NCBI GenBank assembly: GCA_022710935.1
Contig: JAKLFY010000005.1
Location: 78,087 to 142,086, forward strand
Reading direction: 5' to 3'
Length of the DNA: 64,000 nt
From: Verrucomicrobiota bacterium
GTDB taxonomy: Bacteria; Verrucomicrobiota; Verrucomicrobiia; Limisphaerales; J093
A program made the translations under genes and the position numbers. Positions 1 to 7,982 of this stretch are shown piece by piece. Below the pieces are notes generated by a model, which saw nothing but the letters and a program-made list of their open reading frames with translations, was not told the DNA's origin and ran no database searches. Position 1 is the first letter of the stretch; every line of letters starts with the position of its first letter.

Positions 1-1086
1 GACGCGGTGTTCGACGATGCCAGCCAGTATCACGTGACGGTCAGCAATCGGCTGGGCGCTGTCAGCAGCCGCACGGCGCGCCTCGGCGTCCTTGCGGATA
101 CCTATCCGCCGCTGGTCGCGCAGTTGGCTGGCTCGGGCAGCAAGGTGGTGGTGGTCTTCACGGAGCCGGTGGAGGCTGCTTCGGCCAATGCGTCCGGTCA
201 CTACACGCTCAGCGGCGGGGCGAGCGTGCATGCGGCCGCACTTGATCCGGTCGACGGGCGAACGGTGACGCTGACCACGACCGCGCTGAGCTTTGGCGCC
301 GTCTACACCCTGGGAGTGAATGGAGTCGAGGACCTCTTTGGCAATGCAGCCGGCACAACCGCGGCCTTCCGATCCGCGATTCTCATCGACGGCAGCTTCG
401 AAGACTGGGCGGAGATGCAACCCCTGGCGACGGATGTGCAGGAGACCGCCGAGGGGCTCGAGTTCAACGAGATCTACGTCACCAACGACGAGACCTACCT
501 CTACCTCCGGTTCAACTTCCACGCGAACGTGGGCCAACTGCCTGTGGACGCCTACTTCCACATCTTCTCCGACACGGACAACGACCTCGGAACAGGCCTT
601 GTGACCGCCGGACTCGGCTCGGAGATGATGATCGAGAACGGCGGCGGCTATCAGCAAAAGGGCGGCCAGTTCAACGAAGGCGATGTGAGCGGATTGAACT
701 TCGCCATCGGGCCCGAGGCGGCTTCATCCGATTTCGAGTGCCGGATCTCGCGTCAGGCCACCTACGACAACGACGGTCAGCGGGTCTACAACAACGCGAC
801 GATTGCCCTGGCGTTGCAGTTGATCAGCGGGACGTGGGCGAGTCTGGACATTGCGCCGTCCGCCGGAGCGCTCGTGTATACCTTTGCCGAGCTGCCCGCG
901 ATCACGCCGGGGCCGCTCCACGTGCGGATGCTCGGCAGCAGACTCGAAATCGTCTGGACCGGTCCGGGCGTGCTCGAAGCGAAGGACAGTCTGAGCGAGG
1001 GCGCGTGGGCGCCCGTGCCGGACGCCGCCAGTCCCTACTCGACCAACGCGACTGGACCGCAGCGCTACTACCGGCTGAGGCTTTAG
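1..1086 (+). CDS. Secreted Ig-like / CBM9-like protein, C-terminal part (5' end lies outside the window)
   Basis: The frame is already open at base 1, so the GTG at base 7 is internal and the gene begins upstream. The visible ~361 residues hold, in order: the end of an Ig-type strand (YHVTVSNRLG); an SbsA/Big_5-type bacterial Ig domain at about residues 40-125 (VVVVFTEPVEAAS, YTLGVNGVEDLFGN); a beta-sandwich at about 125-290 whose opening (IDGSFEDWAEM), LYLRF strand and Asp-rich DTDNDLGTG loop resemble CBM9-like sugar-binding domains; and a short tail ending RYYRLRL. It is therefore probably the end of a large extracellular, multi-domain carbohydrate-active or adhesive protein. The TAG stop is followed directly by CCCG, as for several other genes here. 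No catalytic domain is visible, so the enzyme type cannot be named. Confidence 0.8.
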   Translation, partial: DAVFDDASQYHVTVSNRLGAVSSRTARLGVLADTYPPLVAQLAGSGSKVVVVFTEPVEAASANASGHYTLSGGASVHAAALDPVDGRTVTLTTTALSFGAVYTLGVNGVEDLFGNAAGTTAAFRSAILIDGSFEDWAEMQPLATDVQETAEGLEFNEIYVTNDETYLYLRFNFHANVGQLPVDAYFHIFSDTDNDLGTGLVTAGLGSEMMIENGGGYQQKGGQFNEGDVSGLNFAIGPEAASSDFECRISRQATYDNDGQRVYNNATIALALQLISGTWASLDIAPSAGALVYTFAELPAITPGPLHVRMLGSRLEIVWTGPGVLEAKDSLSEGAWAPVPDAASPYSTNATGPQRYYRLRL

Positions 1087-1100
1087 CCCGGACCCTAACC

Positions 1101-1187
1101 GGAGGCGACGGGGACGTCGCCCCTCCAGGGCACTGCTCGTTCACACGGCGGCGTGGGAGTGGGGACGTCCTCGTCCCCGACGAGGAC
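1101..1187. repeat. Two GACGTC-centred palindromes (GGAGGGG-type intergenic repeat)
   Basis: Two near-palindromes lie between convergent genes: one at 1101-1126 with GGAGG/CCTCC outer arms around GACGTC, and one at 1161-1178 with GGGGACG/CGTCCCC arms. The same motif recurs at 16.9-17.05 kb and, in variant form, inside the coding sequence at 6025-6084. It fits a dispersed palindromic element; a bidirectional terminator is an alternative, but there is no T tract. Confidence 0.6.
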
Positions 1188-1207
1188 AGTGGCCGACAAC
1201 AGTCCCT

Positions 1208-4021
1208 TTACCAGCGGAGGCGGTAGAAGCGGCGGGAGTCGCTGGTGGCCGAATGGTCGAGCCAAACCAGAGGTTGGGTCTGGATGGTATTGGTGCCGAG
1301 AGGCAGCCAGGCAGCCAGGTTGTTCGAGATTTCGAGGACCTGGGATGAACCGAGCGGCGCGTCGATGGTCAGTTGCATGGTGCCGGCGGGGGAGAGGGCG
1401 GCGGCGGTGAACCTGGCTGGCGGCAGCACCTTGATCGCCGCGGCGGCCTGCGACGCCAATTGAACATGCCAGCCCGACCCCGAGGGCTCGAGCCGGACAC
1501 CGCTGAGCAGATCGATGGCCACCCTGCGAGGCGCAGCTCCGTCCGGATCCAGCGAGGTGCTGAACGTGGCCGTGCGGGTGGTCGCGCTGTTGTTGAACAA
1601 GGTGAAGTAGACGGCGCCGTCGGGAGCGGGGCCGAAGCGCTCGACGAGGATGTCCGCATTGTCGCAGGCGCCCCGGGTGACCGGTTGCCAGCCGGCCTCG
1701 GCGATCTGTTTGATGACGGGGAGGTAGCGCTTGAAGAGCGGGCGATCTCGGTTGTACCAGGCTGGGTTCTGCCAATAGGGGTTCTCCGCCGCATTATGGC
1801 TGAACATGGACGGGTACATGCCATAGAAGAGGCTGCGCTGAAAATAGCGTTCGACGCGGTTGGTGCCGAAACTGGCGTAGTCCGTATTCATCAGGAGAAG
1901 GTAGGGCTTCTTGCCGGACAGGGTGCGCCATAGGGACATTTGGCCATGCGAAGACGGCGCGTACTGGCCATTGGAAAGCCAGTCGGTTTCCGTGCCCATG
2001 ACATCGAGCCACGGGCAGAGGAAGCTGAAGCGGTAGGGGACACCGTTGGCGAAGCAGAGTTTGCCGAATTGATGGAGATCGTCGCTGATCCAGCGGGTGA
2101 ACTCGAAGACGGCCAGCCCTTTCCAGAGGGCCGGACGGGCGGTTATTGTGTCGAAGGTCAATGGGACCGTGCTGGACGCGAAGTGTTCGCGGCGAAAACT
2201 CAGGTCGGCTGTGACATATCCCTCGAGTGAGTCGAGGTATTCGCCATCGAGACTGCCGTTGGCGTTCGGACCGTAGAGCGATTCGCGGATGCTGGCGCTC
2301 CAGTGGACGGTGGCGGCGTTGGGGTTGGCGGGGAGAAGGGGGTTGGGGTTGAGGCTCCAGACGGCGCCGTTGGCCCACGGCTCGTTGCGAAAGAGAAGGG
2401 AAGGCTGACCGTTGATGTCGAACATCCCGGCGCTGCGCGAAACGATCGCCATGCGTTGCCGGGCGCCGGGGGCGCCCGCGGCGTAGGCGTCCCGAACCTC
2501 GAGCGCGGTGGCCACCGTGCGGGGAAGTGCCGGGTCCATCGACATCCACCAGGTCATGGGCTCGGTGTAGCGGAAACTCAGGATGCCGTTCGCGTCGTCA
2601 AAGGGGACGTTGTTGTTGCCTTCGTGATAGCGGAAGCCGAAATCCTGCCAGCCGCTGACTGTGCTCACGTCGGTGAAAGGCATCCAGATCCCCTGGTCTT
2701 TCGAACGCACGGTGAAGTATGCGGGAAACAGTAAGGTGTACTTCTCCCACGCGCCGCGGAATCCCCAGCGGGGATCGAATCGAAAGAGGACGAATCGAAA
2801 CTCCGCGCCGGAGGGGAACCGGGTGGTTTCGGGCACCAACCCGAGGTCGTAGGCGACGAACAGTTGTTTCGTGCCGGCATGGTAGGCAAGGCGGTACTGC
2901 GCCGGCTTCGCCATATCGACGGCGAGGGCGAGTCCGGACTGGTCATCGCTGACGCAGGCCAGGGGATAGACGGAATGGCGTCCATTGGCGCCGCAGTTCA
3001 CGCCGACGGTGTTGCTGAGTTCCTCGGGGGCGGCGACGGGTCTTTGCTCGCGGATATCGTGGCCCCAGCTCCAACCGGCAGCATCCAGGGGGAGGGCAAA
3101 GAGGAGCATGATGGCGCGATCGGTGCCGGTGGTATCCACCACGGTCCCTGAGACGGCCAGATGATCGGCGTTGGTGATGATCGTGGCGCGCAGGAGCAGG
3201 TTCAAATCGGGACAAGCGCCTTCGTCGAAGGAAAAGACGTCCGAGTTTGCGGCCATGTCGCGCGCGAGGAATCCGGATGGGGCGCTGCCGGTCAGGTTAC
3301 GCCCGCCCACGGACAAGCGAGCGACGCGTCCGCCGGTGAGCGTGAGATCGAGGCCGTCGCCTGTGGAATAGGCGGCTGGCTGTCCCGCGGGCGGGGCGGG
3401 GGTTCCGACGGTCATGGGGGTGCCCTGGAACAGAAAGGCCCCGGCGGGGGCGCTGATCTCGGCCACGGAGACGTCGTCGAACCAGACCTCGCCGGAATGG
3501 TTCCGGAAGAGGCAGTAGAGGGTGAGAGACCGGATCGGTTTCTCGGGGAGGATGACGAACTCGCGCGCTTCCCAGCCGTGCGTGCCGGCGCTGAAGTTGC
3601 CCGTTTGGCCCCACAGCGGACTGCCGTCCTGGTAGACGATGTCGACGTAGAGGGAGTAGTTGCTGTCGGCGCTTCCGCTGACCTCTTCGGCGCGGCTCCA
3701 GCCGCGGACGGCGACCGGAACGCAGTTGGTGCGATTGAGGGTGAGCGTTTGGCTGGCGCCATACCAGCCGGTGGCATCCGAGGCCCGGCACGCCAGGGCC
3801 TGCGAGTTGGTGCGGCCTTCGCCGGGTGCAGCGCGCAGCCCCTGGGGGCCGGCGGACCAGGAGGTGAGCATGTTGGTCGTGCCCAGCTCGAAGCCGGGGT
3901 TCCGGAGGAGGTTCAAGCCTGCGCCTGAGGCTTGGACGACGCGCATGACCGGCGTGCCCGAGTGGGCGACGCCGAGAGTCAGAAACACCGCGGCGAGAGG
4001 AAGGACGAGACGACAACGCAT
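1208..4021 (-). CDS. Large secreted protein of unknown function, possible glycoside-hydrolase-like core
   Basis: 937 residues. An N-terminal signal peptide (MRCRLVLPLAAVFLTLGVAHS) is followed by a carbohydrate-binding-type beta-sandwich at about 38-190 (LLRNPGFELG start and VWFDDVSVAEI end, the usual framing of CBM4/9-like or DUF642-like domains). The middle, about 200-780, is rich in Trp/Tyr/Phe and has patches such as WMPFTDVSTVSGWQDFGF, DGEYLDSLEGYV and FLCPWLDVMG that look like the strands and acidic loops of a TIM-barrel glycoside hydrolase; I do not recognise the family. A beta-sandwich at about 780-870 and an ~50-residue tail ending RRFYRLRW close the protein, and a similar tail ends the preceding gene on the other strand. 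It lies 78 bases downstream of the radical SAM gene on the same strand, so co-transcription is possible, though a repeat end sits between them. Confidence 0.75.
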   Translation of the reverse strand: MRCRLVLPLAAVFLTLGVAHSGTPVMRVVQASGAGLNLLRNPGFELGTTNMLTSWSAGPQGLRAAPGEGRTNSQALACRASDATGWYGASQTLTLNRTNCVPVAVRGWSRAEEVSGSADSNYSLYVDIVYQDGSPLWGQTGNFSAGTHGWEAREFVILPEKPIRSLTLYCLFRNHSGEVWFDDVSVAEISAPAGAFLFQGTPMTVGTPAPPAGQPAAYSTGDGLDLTLTGGRVARLSVGGRNLTGSAPSGFLARDMAANSDVFSFDEGACPDLNLLLRATIITNADHLAVSGTVVDTTGTDRAIMLLFALPLDAAGWSWGHDIREQRPVAAPEELSNTVGVNCGANGRHSVYPLACVSDDQSGLALAVDMAKPAQYRLAYHAGTKQLFVAYDLGLVPETTRFPSGAEFRFVLFRFDPRWGFRGAWEKYTLLFPAYFTVRSKDQGIWMPFTDVSTVSGWQDFGFRYHEGNNNVPFDDANGILSFRYTEPMTWWMSMDPALPRTVATALEVRDAYAAGAPGARQRMAIVSRSAGMFDINGQPSLLFRNEPWANGAVWSLNPNPLLPANPNAATVHWSASIRESLYGPNANGSLDGEYLDSLEGYVTADLSFRREHFASSTVPLTFDTITARPALWKGLAVFEFTRWISDDLHQFGKLCFANGVPYRFSFLCPWLDVMGTETDWLSNGQYAPSSHGQMSLWRTLSGKKPYLLLMNTDYASFGTNRVERYFQRSLFYGMYPSMFSHNAAENPYWQNPAWYNRDRPLFKRYLPVIKQIAEAGWQPVTRGACDNADILVERFGPAPDGAVYFTLFNNSATTRTATFSTSLDPDGAAPRRVAIDLLSGVRLEPSGSGWHVQLASQAAAAIKVLPPARFTAAALSPAGTMQLTIDAPLGSSQVLEISNNLAAWLPLGTNTIQTQPLVWLDHSATSDSRRFYRLRW

Positions 4022-4062
4022 GACACTCTGACTGATAGTCCAAGCGCCGGTTTTGGTAAAGG

Positions 4063-4102
4063 CCTTTGGTTGCGGCTTTGCCGCTAAGAAGTATGCGGGT
4101 TA
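4063..4102 (-). repeat. Half of a CTAACCCGCAT-type palindromic element; supplies the amrS stop codon
   Basis: Read on the minus strand, the amrS stop TAA is followed by CCCGCATAC and then a GCGGC-AAA-GCCGC hairpin. The order hairpin plus ATGCGGGTTA matches the right ends of the elements at 26.6 and 57.4 kb. No left terminal arm is evident here. Confidence 0.5.
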
Positions 4103-5404
4103 CGCCCAGACTCCCGCGATGGGGGTGTTGCAGAAGCGGCACTTGCCGCCTACCACGTCCAGCGCGGCGACGGCGAAGATGTCGCGCTGGATGAGGGGGC
4201 GCTTGCAGCTTGGACAGAAGGTGGTTTGGGCGTCGGCGAGGCCGGACACATTCCCGATGTAGACATAGCGCAGCCCCTCGATCCGCGCGGCGTCGCGGGC
4301 TCGGACGAGGAAATCGACCGGCGTCGGGGCGAGGTGGGTGAGCTTGTGCTGGGGATGGAAGCGGGAGAAGTGGAGGGGCTGATCCACACCCAGATGCGCG
4401 ACGAGCCACCCGCACATGCGCCGGATCATGTCGAGATCGTCGGTGTAGGTCGGGACGACGAGGTTGATGACCTCGACCCAGACGCCCAGGCTCTTGAGCG
4501 CGGTCAGGGTGCGCAGGATGGGATCGAGGCGTCCGGAGTTGAGCTTGCGGTAGATTTCGTCGCTGAAGCCCTTGAGGTCCACATGCATCGCGTCGATGTA
4601 CTGGGCCAGGTCGCGCAGCGGGCGCTCCTCGATCGAGCCGCAACTGACGAGCACGTTGCGCACCTTGTGGGCGCGCGCCAGCCGGCACGAGTCGTACGCG
4701 TATTCGTAGTAGGCAGTCGGCTCCGAGTAGGTATAGGAGATCGACGGGCAATCGAGATCCTGCGCCACCGCCACCAGGTCTTCGGGGAGGAGGCTCAGGC
4801 GCCGGATCTGGCCCAGGGTGAGCGCGGGCGGCACAGGCGGGCGCAGCCGGAACTCGGCCCCCTGCGGATCCTTGGTCTCCTCGGGTTTCTTCTGCGAGAT
4901 TTCCCAGTTCTGGCAGTTGAGGCAGCGAAACACGCAGCCGGATGTGGCGAGTGAAAACGAGCGGCTGCCCGGGAGGAAATGGAACAGCGGTTTCTTCTCG
5001 ATGGGATCGACGTGGAACGTGCACGGGTTGCCGTAGGCGAGCGTATAGAGCGTCCCGCCCCGGTTGACCTTGTTGCGGCAGTGGCTTCGATCGCCTGGTT
5101 CGAGCAGGCAGTTGTTGGGACAGATCTTGCACTGGACGTTGCGGTCCAGCTTGAGGTAGTGACGCGCTTCCCGGACCCAGCCCCGTTTCTGCCAGAGGTC
5201 CCACACTGCGTCCGAGGGGGCGTCGCCCTTGAAAACATCGGCGGGTTCGGCATCCTGCTTCCACCTCCGAAGAAACGAGAAGATCGAGTCCGCGCCGAAC
5301 AGTCCGGCGCACCCGAGGGCGCCGACTTCCAAGGCTCGCCGCCGGGTCAGCCTGGCGGGTGTCCGTGGGTGCGGACGGCGGGTCGTTTTCGCGTCCTGTT
5401 CCAT
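4100..5404 (-). CDS. amrS: AmmeMemoRadiSam system radical SAM enzyme with Tat-like N-terminus
   Basis: 434 residues, starting at the ATG at 5404; the open frame continues upstream but overlaps the previous gene and is not family-like. The N-terminal ~75 residues are an extension containing a twin-arginine-like stretch (LTRRRALEVGALGCAGLFGA). Next comes a Cys cluster (CKICPNNCLL...C), and at about residue 165 the radical SAM signature CVFRCLNCQNW (CxxxCxxC), which should bind a [4Fe-4S] cluster and S-adenosylmethionine. The downstream sequence (PTAYYEYAYD, NVLVSCGSIEERP, HVDLKGFSDEIY) matches the AmmeMemoRadiSam radical SAM family. A C-terminal zinc-ribbon-like pair (CPSCKRP, CRFCNTP) follows. 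The substrate of the family is unknown. It is the last gene of a minus-strand operon with the MEMO-AMMECR1 fusion, and its start lies inside the preceding small gene (58-base overlap), suggesting translational coupling. Confidence 0.9.
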   Translation of the reverse strand: MEQDAKTTRRPHPRTPARLTRRRALEVGALGCAGLFGADSIFSFLRRWKQDAEPADVFKGDAPSDAVWDLWQKRGWVREARHYLKLDRNVQCKICPNNCLLEPGDRSHCRNKVNRGGTLYTLAYGNPCTFHVDPIEKKPLFHFLPGSRSFSLATSGCVFRCLNCQNWEISQKKPEETKDPQGAEFRLRPPVPPALTLGQIRRLSLLPEDLVAVAQDLDCPSISYTYSEPTAYYEYAYDSCRLARAHKVRNVLVSCGSIEERPLRDLAQYIDAMHVDLKGFSDEIYRKLNSGRLDPILRTLTALKSLGVWVEVINLVVPTYTDDLDMIRRMCGWLVAHLGVDQPLHFSRFHPQHKLTHLAPTPVDFLVRARDAARIEGLRYVYIGNVSGLADAQTTFCPSCKRPLIQRDIFAVAALDVVGGKCRFCNTPIAGVWA

Positions 5405-5637
5405 CGCTGGAGGGCAAGATAGATCGCGGGGAGGGAGTGCACAAGGAGGAGCAGAAGCAGCGGGGCGTGAAGGAGCTTGTGCAGCGTCAGCGCGGCCTGC
5501 TGATCGACCAAGTGCCCGAATCCGTACCGCCCGCTGATGGCATACCCGGTCGCCACAAAGGCCAGGACCAGGGGCAGGAGGGGCCAACCGGTCCAGCGAA
5601 CCGCCTTCAAGAGGATTGGATCGAGCTTGTGCATCAT
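5347..5637 (-). CDS. Small two-helix membrane protein with conserved-looking histidines (96 aa)
   Basis: Starts with ATGATG at 5637; its first bases overlap the end of the spermidine-synthase-like gene, and its last 58 bases overlap the start of amrS. Two hydrophobic segments are predicted at about 17-34 (GWPLLPLVLAFVATGYAIS) and 58-77 (APLLLLLLVHSLPAIYLAL). Histidines 53, 57 and 67 surround the second segment (LHKLLH...VHS), a spacing reminiscent of b-type haem-binding helices in small cytochrome b/DUF4405-like proteins. Haem binding is a guess from pattern only. The tight packing between operon genes, in a different frame from both neighbours, and the clean two-helix topology support it as a real gene. 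No family recognised with certainty. Confidence 0.65.
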   Translation of the reverse strand: MMHKLDPILLKAVRWTGWPLLPLVLAFVATGYAISGRYGFGHLVDQQAALTLHKLLHAPLLLLLLVHSLPAIYLALQRWNRTRKRPAVRTHGHPPG

Positions 5638-7982
5638 GTCCTTTCGAGCCAGAGCAGTCGCAGGCCCGCCAGCGCATTGAGACTCGCCGCCAGACCGCAC
5701 GCCGCGGCCACGCCCAGGATGGGAATCAGCAGGGCGCCGGCGAGGATCGCTCCCACGCACGCGCCGACAAAATCCGCGGAGAAAATCCGCGAGGCCAAAG
5801 AGCCCGCATCCGCCCGTTCGACGCGGCATGCCAGCGGGAATTCGAGTCCGACCAGCACGGCCAAGCCCGCCGTGAGGAGGGCGACGAGGAACTGTCCGAA
5901 CCAGGGCGGCATTCCGGCGCGGTTCATTTGGCCAAGCGCGGTCAGGATCCAGGGCAACAGGAAACCGTAGGCGGCCAGCGCAAAGGCGACGGACGCCAGT
6001 CGGTGGCCGGCTGTCCGAGGGCCTTGGAGGGGGAACGGCTCGTCCCCCGTCATGACCGGGGACAGGCTGTTCCCGCGCCTCCAGTTCGTGGGGGCTGAGC
6101 AGGTTGGCGGCGAACAGGTGGCCCCTGAATCGCCGCTGCGCAGCCGTCCGCCAAGCCAGGCGCCCACGGCCAGACCGCCCATGAACACAGTGACGACCAG
6201 GCCGAGTTGCTGGTACAAAGACCCGTAGAGGACCTGCACGCCGAGCAGGAGGACGACCTCGAGAGCCGAGCCGGCGAAGCCCCCGCTGGACACTGCGAAA
6301 GCCGAGGCGCTCAACCGGGCCATGCAGGCCGCCAGACTCAGGCCGAGGACAATCGCCGCCGCGCCGAGCCAGACGTCGAATTGACTCAACCAGTGGCGGA
6401 GGTGCAGGAAGTAGAGGACCGGTCGGAAATCGGAGTTCACTGGCGCGGGCAGATCGGCGGCGCTTGCGACCGCCGCCAATCGTTCCGGGGTGAGCATGGC
6501 ATCGAGATACGAAGGCCTCATCCATTGGGCGGAGACGCCCGCCTGGCGCAGCCGCGCGGCGATGGACGGAGTGAGCGGACCGTCTGAAGCGAGGAACCAG
6601 ACCTTGGCGGACGGCAGGAGGAGGACCGTGCGGAAAGTCAGGCGCAGCGTGCGCGCCATCGAGGCGAGCATGCGGGCGAGTTCCGGGCTGACGTAGTTGT
6701 CGTACTGGCCGAGTCCGAACACCACGACGCCGTCCGGTTCGAGCACGCGCCTGAGTTCGGCGAAGAACTCGGCGGTGTAGTAGCGATTCAACTGCGCGGT
6801 TGCCGGGGCCGGCATGTCCACGATCGCGAGATCGTACGGTCCGTCCCCGCGCTGCACGTAGCGCCGACCGTCGGTGTTGACGACGCTCATGCGCCGGTCT
6901 GTCAGTCGCTCAGGCAGGAGGCGGCGTCCGGCCTCGAGGACGGCCGGGTCGAGCTCGACGCACGTCACGTTGGTCACGTCGTATTTGAGGATTTCGCCCG
7001 CGGTGCCGGAGAGCGCGCCCGACATGAGCAACACGTTGCGGGCCGAGGGGCGCTGGGCCATTGCGATGTGCGCGATTTCCTCCGCGCGCTCGATCTGGCG
7101 ACTCGAGAGCAGCGGCAATCCGTTTTCGATGAAGTTCAATTGGCCGGCGGATTCGGTCACCACCAGGCGTCCATAGGGCGACTGGGCGCGGAACACGACC
7201 CGATCGGGGCGGCATTGCCAGGCGGTGGTGCGGGCGTCGGGATCAAGCCATGCGACGCAGGCGACCAGAGAAGCCGCCAGCGCGAGGGGCAGGACAGCGG
7301 TTCGGTTTCCGGGCATCCGCCGAAGCGTCAGCGCTGCCAGGAGCAGGTTGGCTGTCGATGGCACCACGAGCAGGGCGATGTGATCCAGCCACCGGACCAG
7401 GGCGAATGTGAACAACGCGCCGCCAATCACACTGCCCAGGCAGTCGGCCAGGTACGCCGTCGACGCGCCTCGAGCCGCATCGGTTTCGTCGGACGCCCGG
7501 GAGGCCAGCGTGAGGAAGATGCCCGAGGCGAGGCAGTACGGGGCGAGGACAAGCAGGCTGCTCCAGACCGTCTGATCCAGGCCGAGCGTTGCGCCGCGGA
7601 GGAAGACGGCATTGCGTCCGAGCCGGACTGCGAGCACCTGGGCGAGGGGGATCAAGGCAATCCAGATCTGCAGGGCGGCGATCCACCGGAGACTCGCAGC
7701 CGATGACGCGCCTACGGGCGAATCCGCGGGGGTGTGCGGGTCAGAGCGGCAGGGCGCGGATGGCTGGGGTCCGCGGGGGCGGGTTGGTCGGGCGGGTGTG
7801 GCGATCCAGCGGCCGAGCCAGGCGCCGATGCCGGTGAGCAGGAGCCAGGCGCCCAGGAGGAGTCCCAGAATCAGCTCGTTGCCCTGGAACGTTCCGAGCA
7901 GTTCCCGCAGCAGGACCAGTTGTGTGACAGCGCTCGAAAACCCCAGCCCGGCCACGGCCCAGCGGACGGGCGCAGGGTTCAC
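5634..7982 (-). CDS. Polytopic membrane protein with internal spermidine-synthase-like domain
   Basis: 782 residues. About five to six hydrophobic helices fill residues 8-245, a class I methyltransferase-fold domain of spermidine synthase type occupies about 255-460 (SPYGRLVVTE, CVELDPAVLEAG, VVNTDGRRYV, YDLAIVDM, EFFAELRRVLEPDGVVV), and another block of about six helices follows (535-780). This is the layout of fused 'spermidine synthase / MFS-like' proteins. However, the GGGDGG loop reads SGALSG (321-326) and the DSSD loop reads DMPA (389-392), so two Asp residues used for aminopropyl transfer are absent and polyamine synthesis is doubtful. A Pro/Arg/Ser-rich insert (62-98) and a repeat-derived insert (633-653) separate helices. 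Its ATG overlaps the stop of the MEMO-AMMECR1 gene by four bases (ATGA), so the two are probably translationally coupled. Confidence 0.85.
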   Translation of the reverse strand: MNPAPVRWAVAGLGFSSAVTQLVLLRELLGTFQGNELILGLLLGAWLLLTGIGAWLGRWIATPARPTRPRGPQPSAPCRSDPHTPADSPVGASSAASLRWIAALQIWIALIPLAQVLAVRLGRNAVFLRGATLGLDQTVWSSLLVLAPYCLASGIFLTLASRASDETDAARGASTAYLADCLGSVIGGALFTFALVRWLDHIALLVVPSTANLLLAALTLRRMPGNRTAVLPLALAASLVACVAWLDPDARTTAWQCRPDRVVFRAQSPYGRLVVTESAGQLNFIENGLPLLSSRQIERAEEIAHIAMAQRPSARNVLLMSGALSGTAGEILKYDVTNVTCVELDPAVLEAGRRLLPERLTDRRMSVVNTDGRRYVQRGDGPYDLAIVDMPAPATAQLNRYYTAEFFAELRRVLEPDGVVVFGLGQYDNYVSPELARMLASMARTLRLTFRTVLLLPSAKVWFLASDGPLTPSIAARLRQAGVSAQWMRPSYLDAMLTPERLAAVASAADLPAPVNSDFRPVLYFLHLRHWLSQFDVWLGAAAIVLGLSLAACMARLSASAFAVSSGGFAGSALEVVLLLGVQVLYGSLYQQLGLVVTVFMGGLAVGAWLGGRLRSGDSGATCSPPTCSAPTNWRRGNSLSPVMTGDEPFPLQGPRTAGHRLASVAFALAAYGFLLPWILTALGQMNRAGMPPWFGQFLVALLTAGLAVLVGLEFPLACRVERADAGSLASRIFSADFVGACVGAILAGALLIPILGVAAACGLAASLNALAGLRLLWLERT
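6025..6084. repeat. In-frame GGAGGGG-type palindrome inside the spermidine-synthase-like gene
   Basis: A 60-base imperfect inverted repeat with arms GGAGGGGGAACGGCTCGTCC and GGACAGGCTGTTCCCGCGCC separated by a short centre. It is 60 bases (20 codons) long and encodes residues ~633-653 in a loop between two hydrophobic segments. The left arm resembles the intergenic repeat at 16977-17001 (GGAGGGGCGACGTCCTCGTC). Confidence 0.6.

Noticed and set aside
3297-5444. 715-codon minus-strand frame overlapping amrS
   Set aside because: Arg/Pro-rich composition typical of a shadow frame; amrS in the neighbouring frame has all family motifs.
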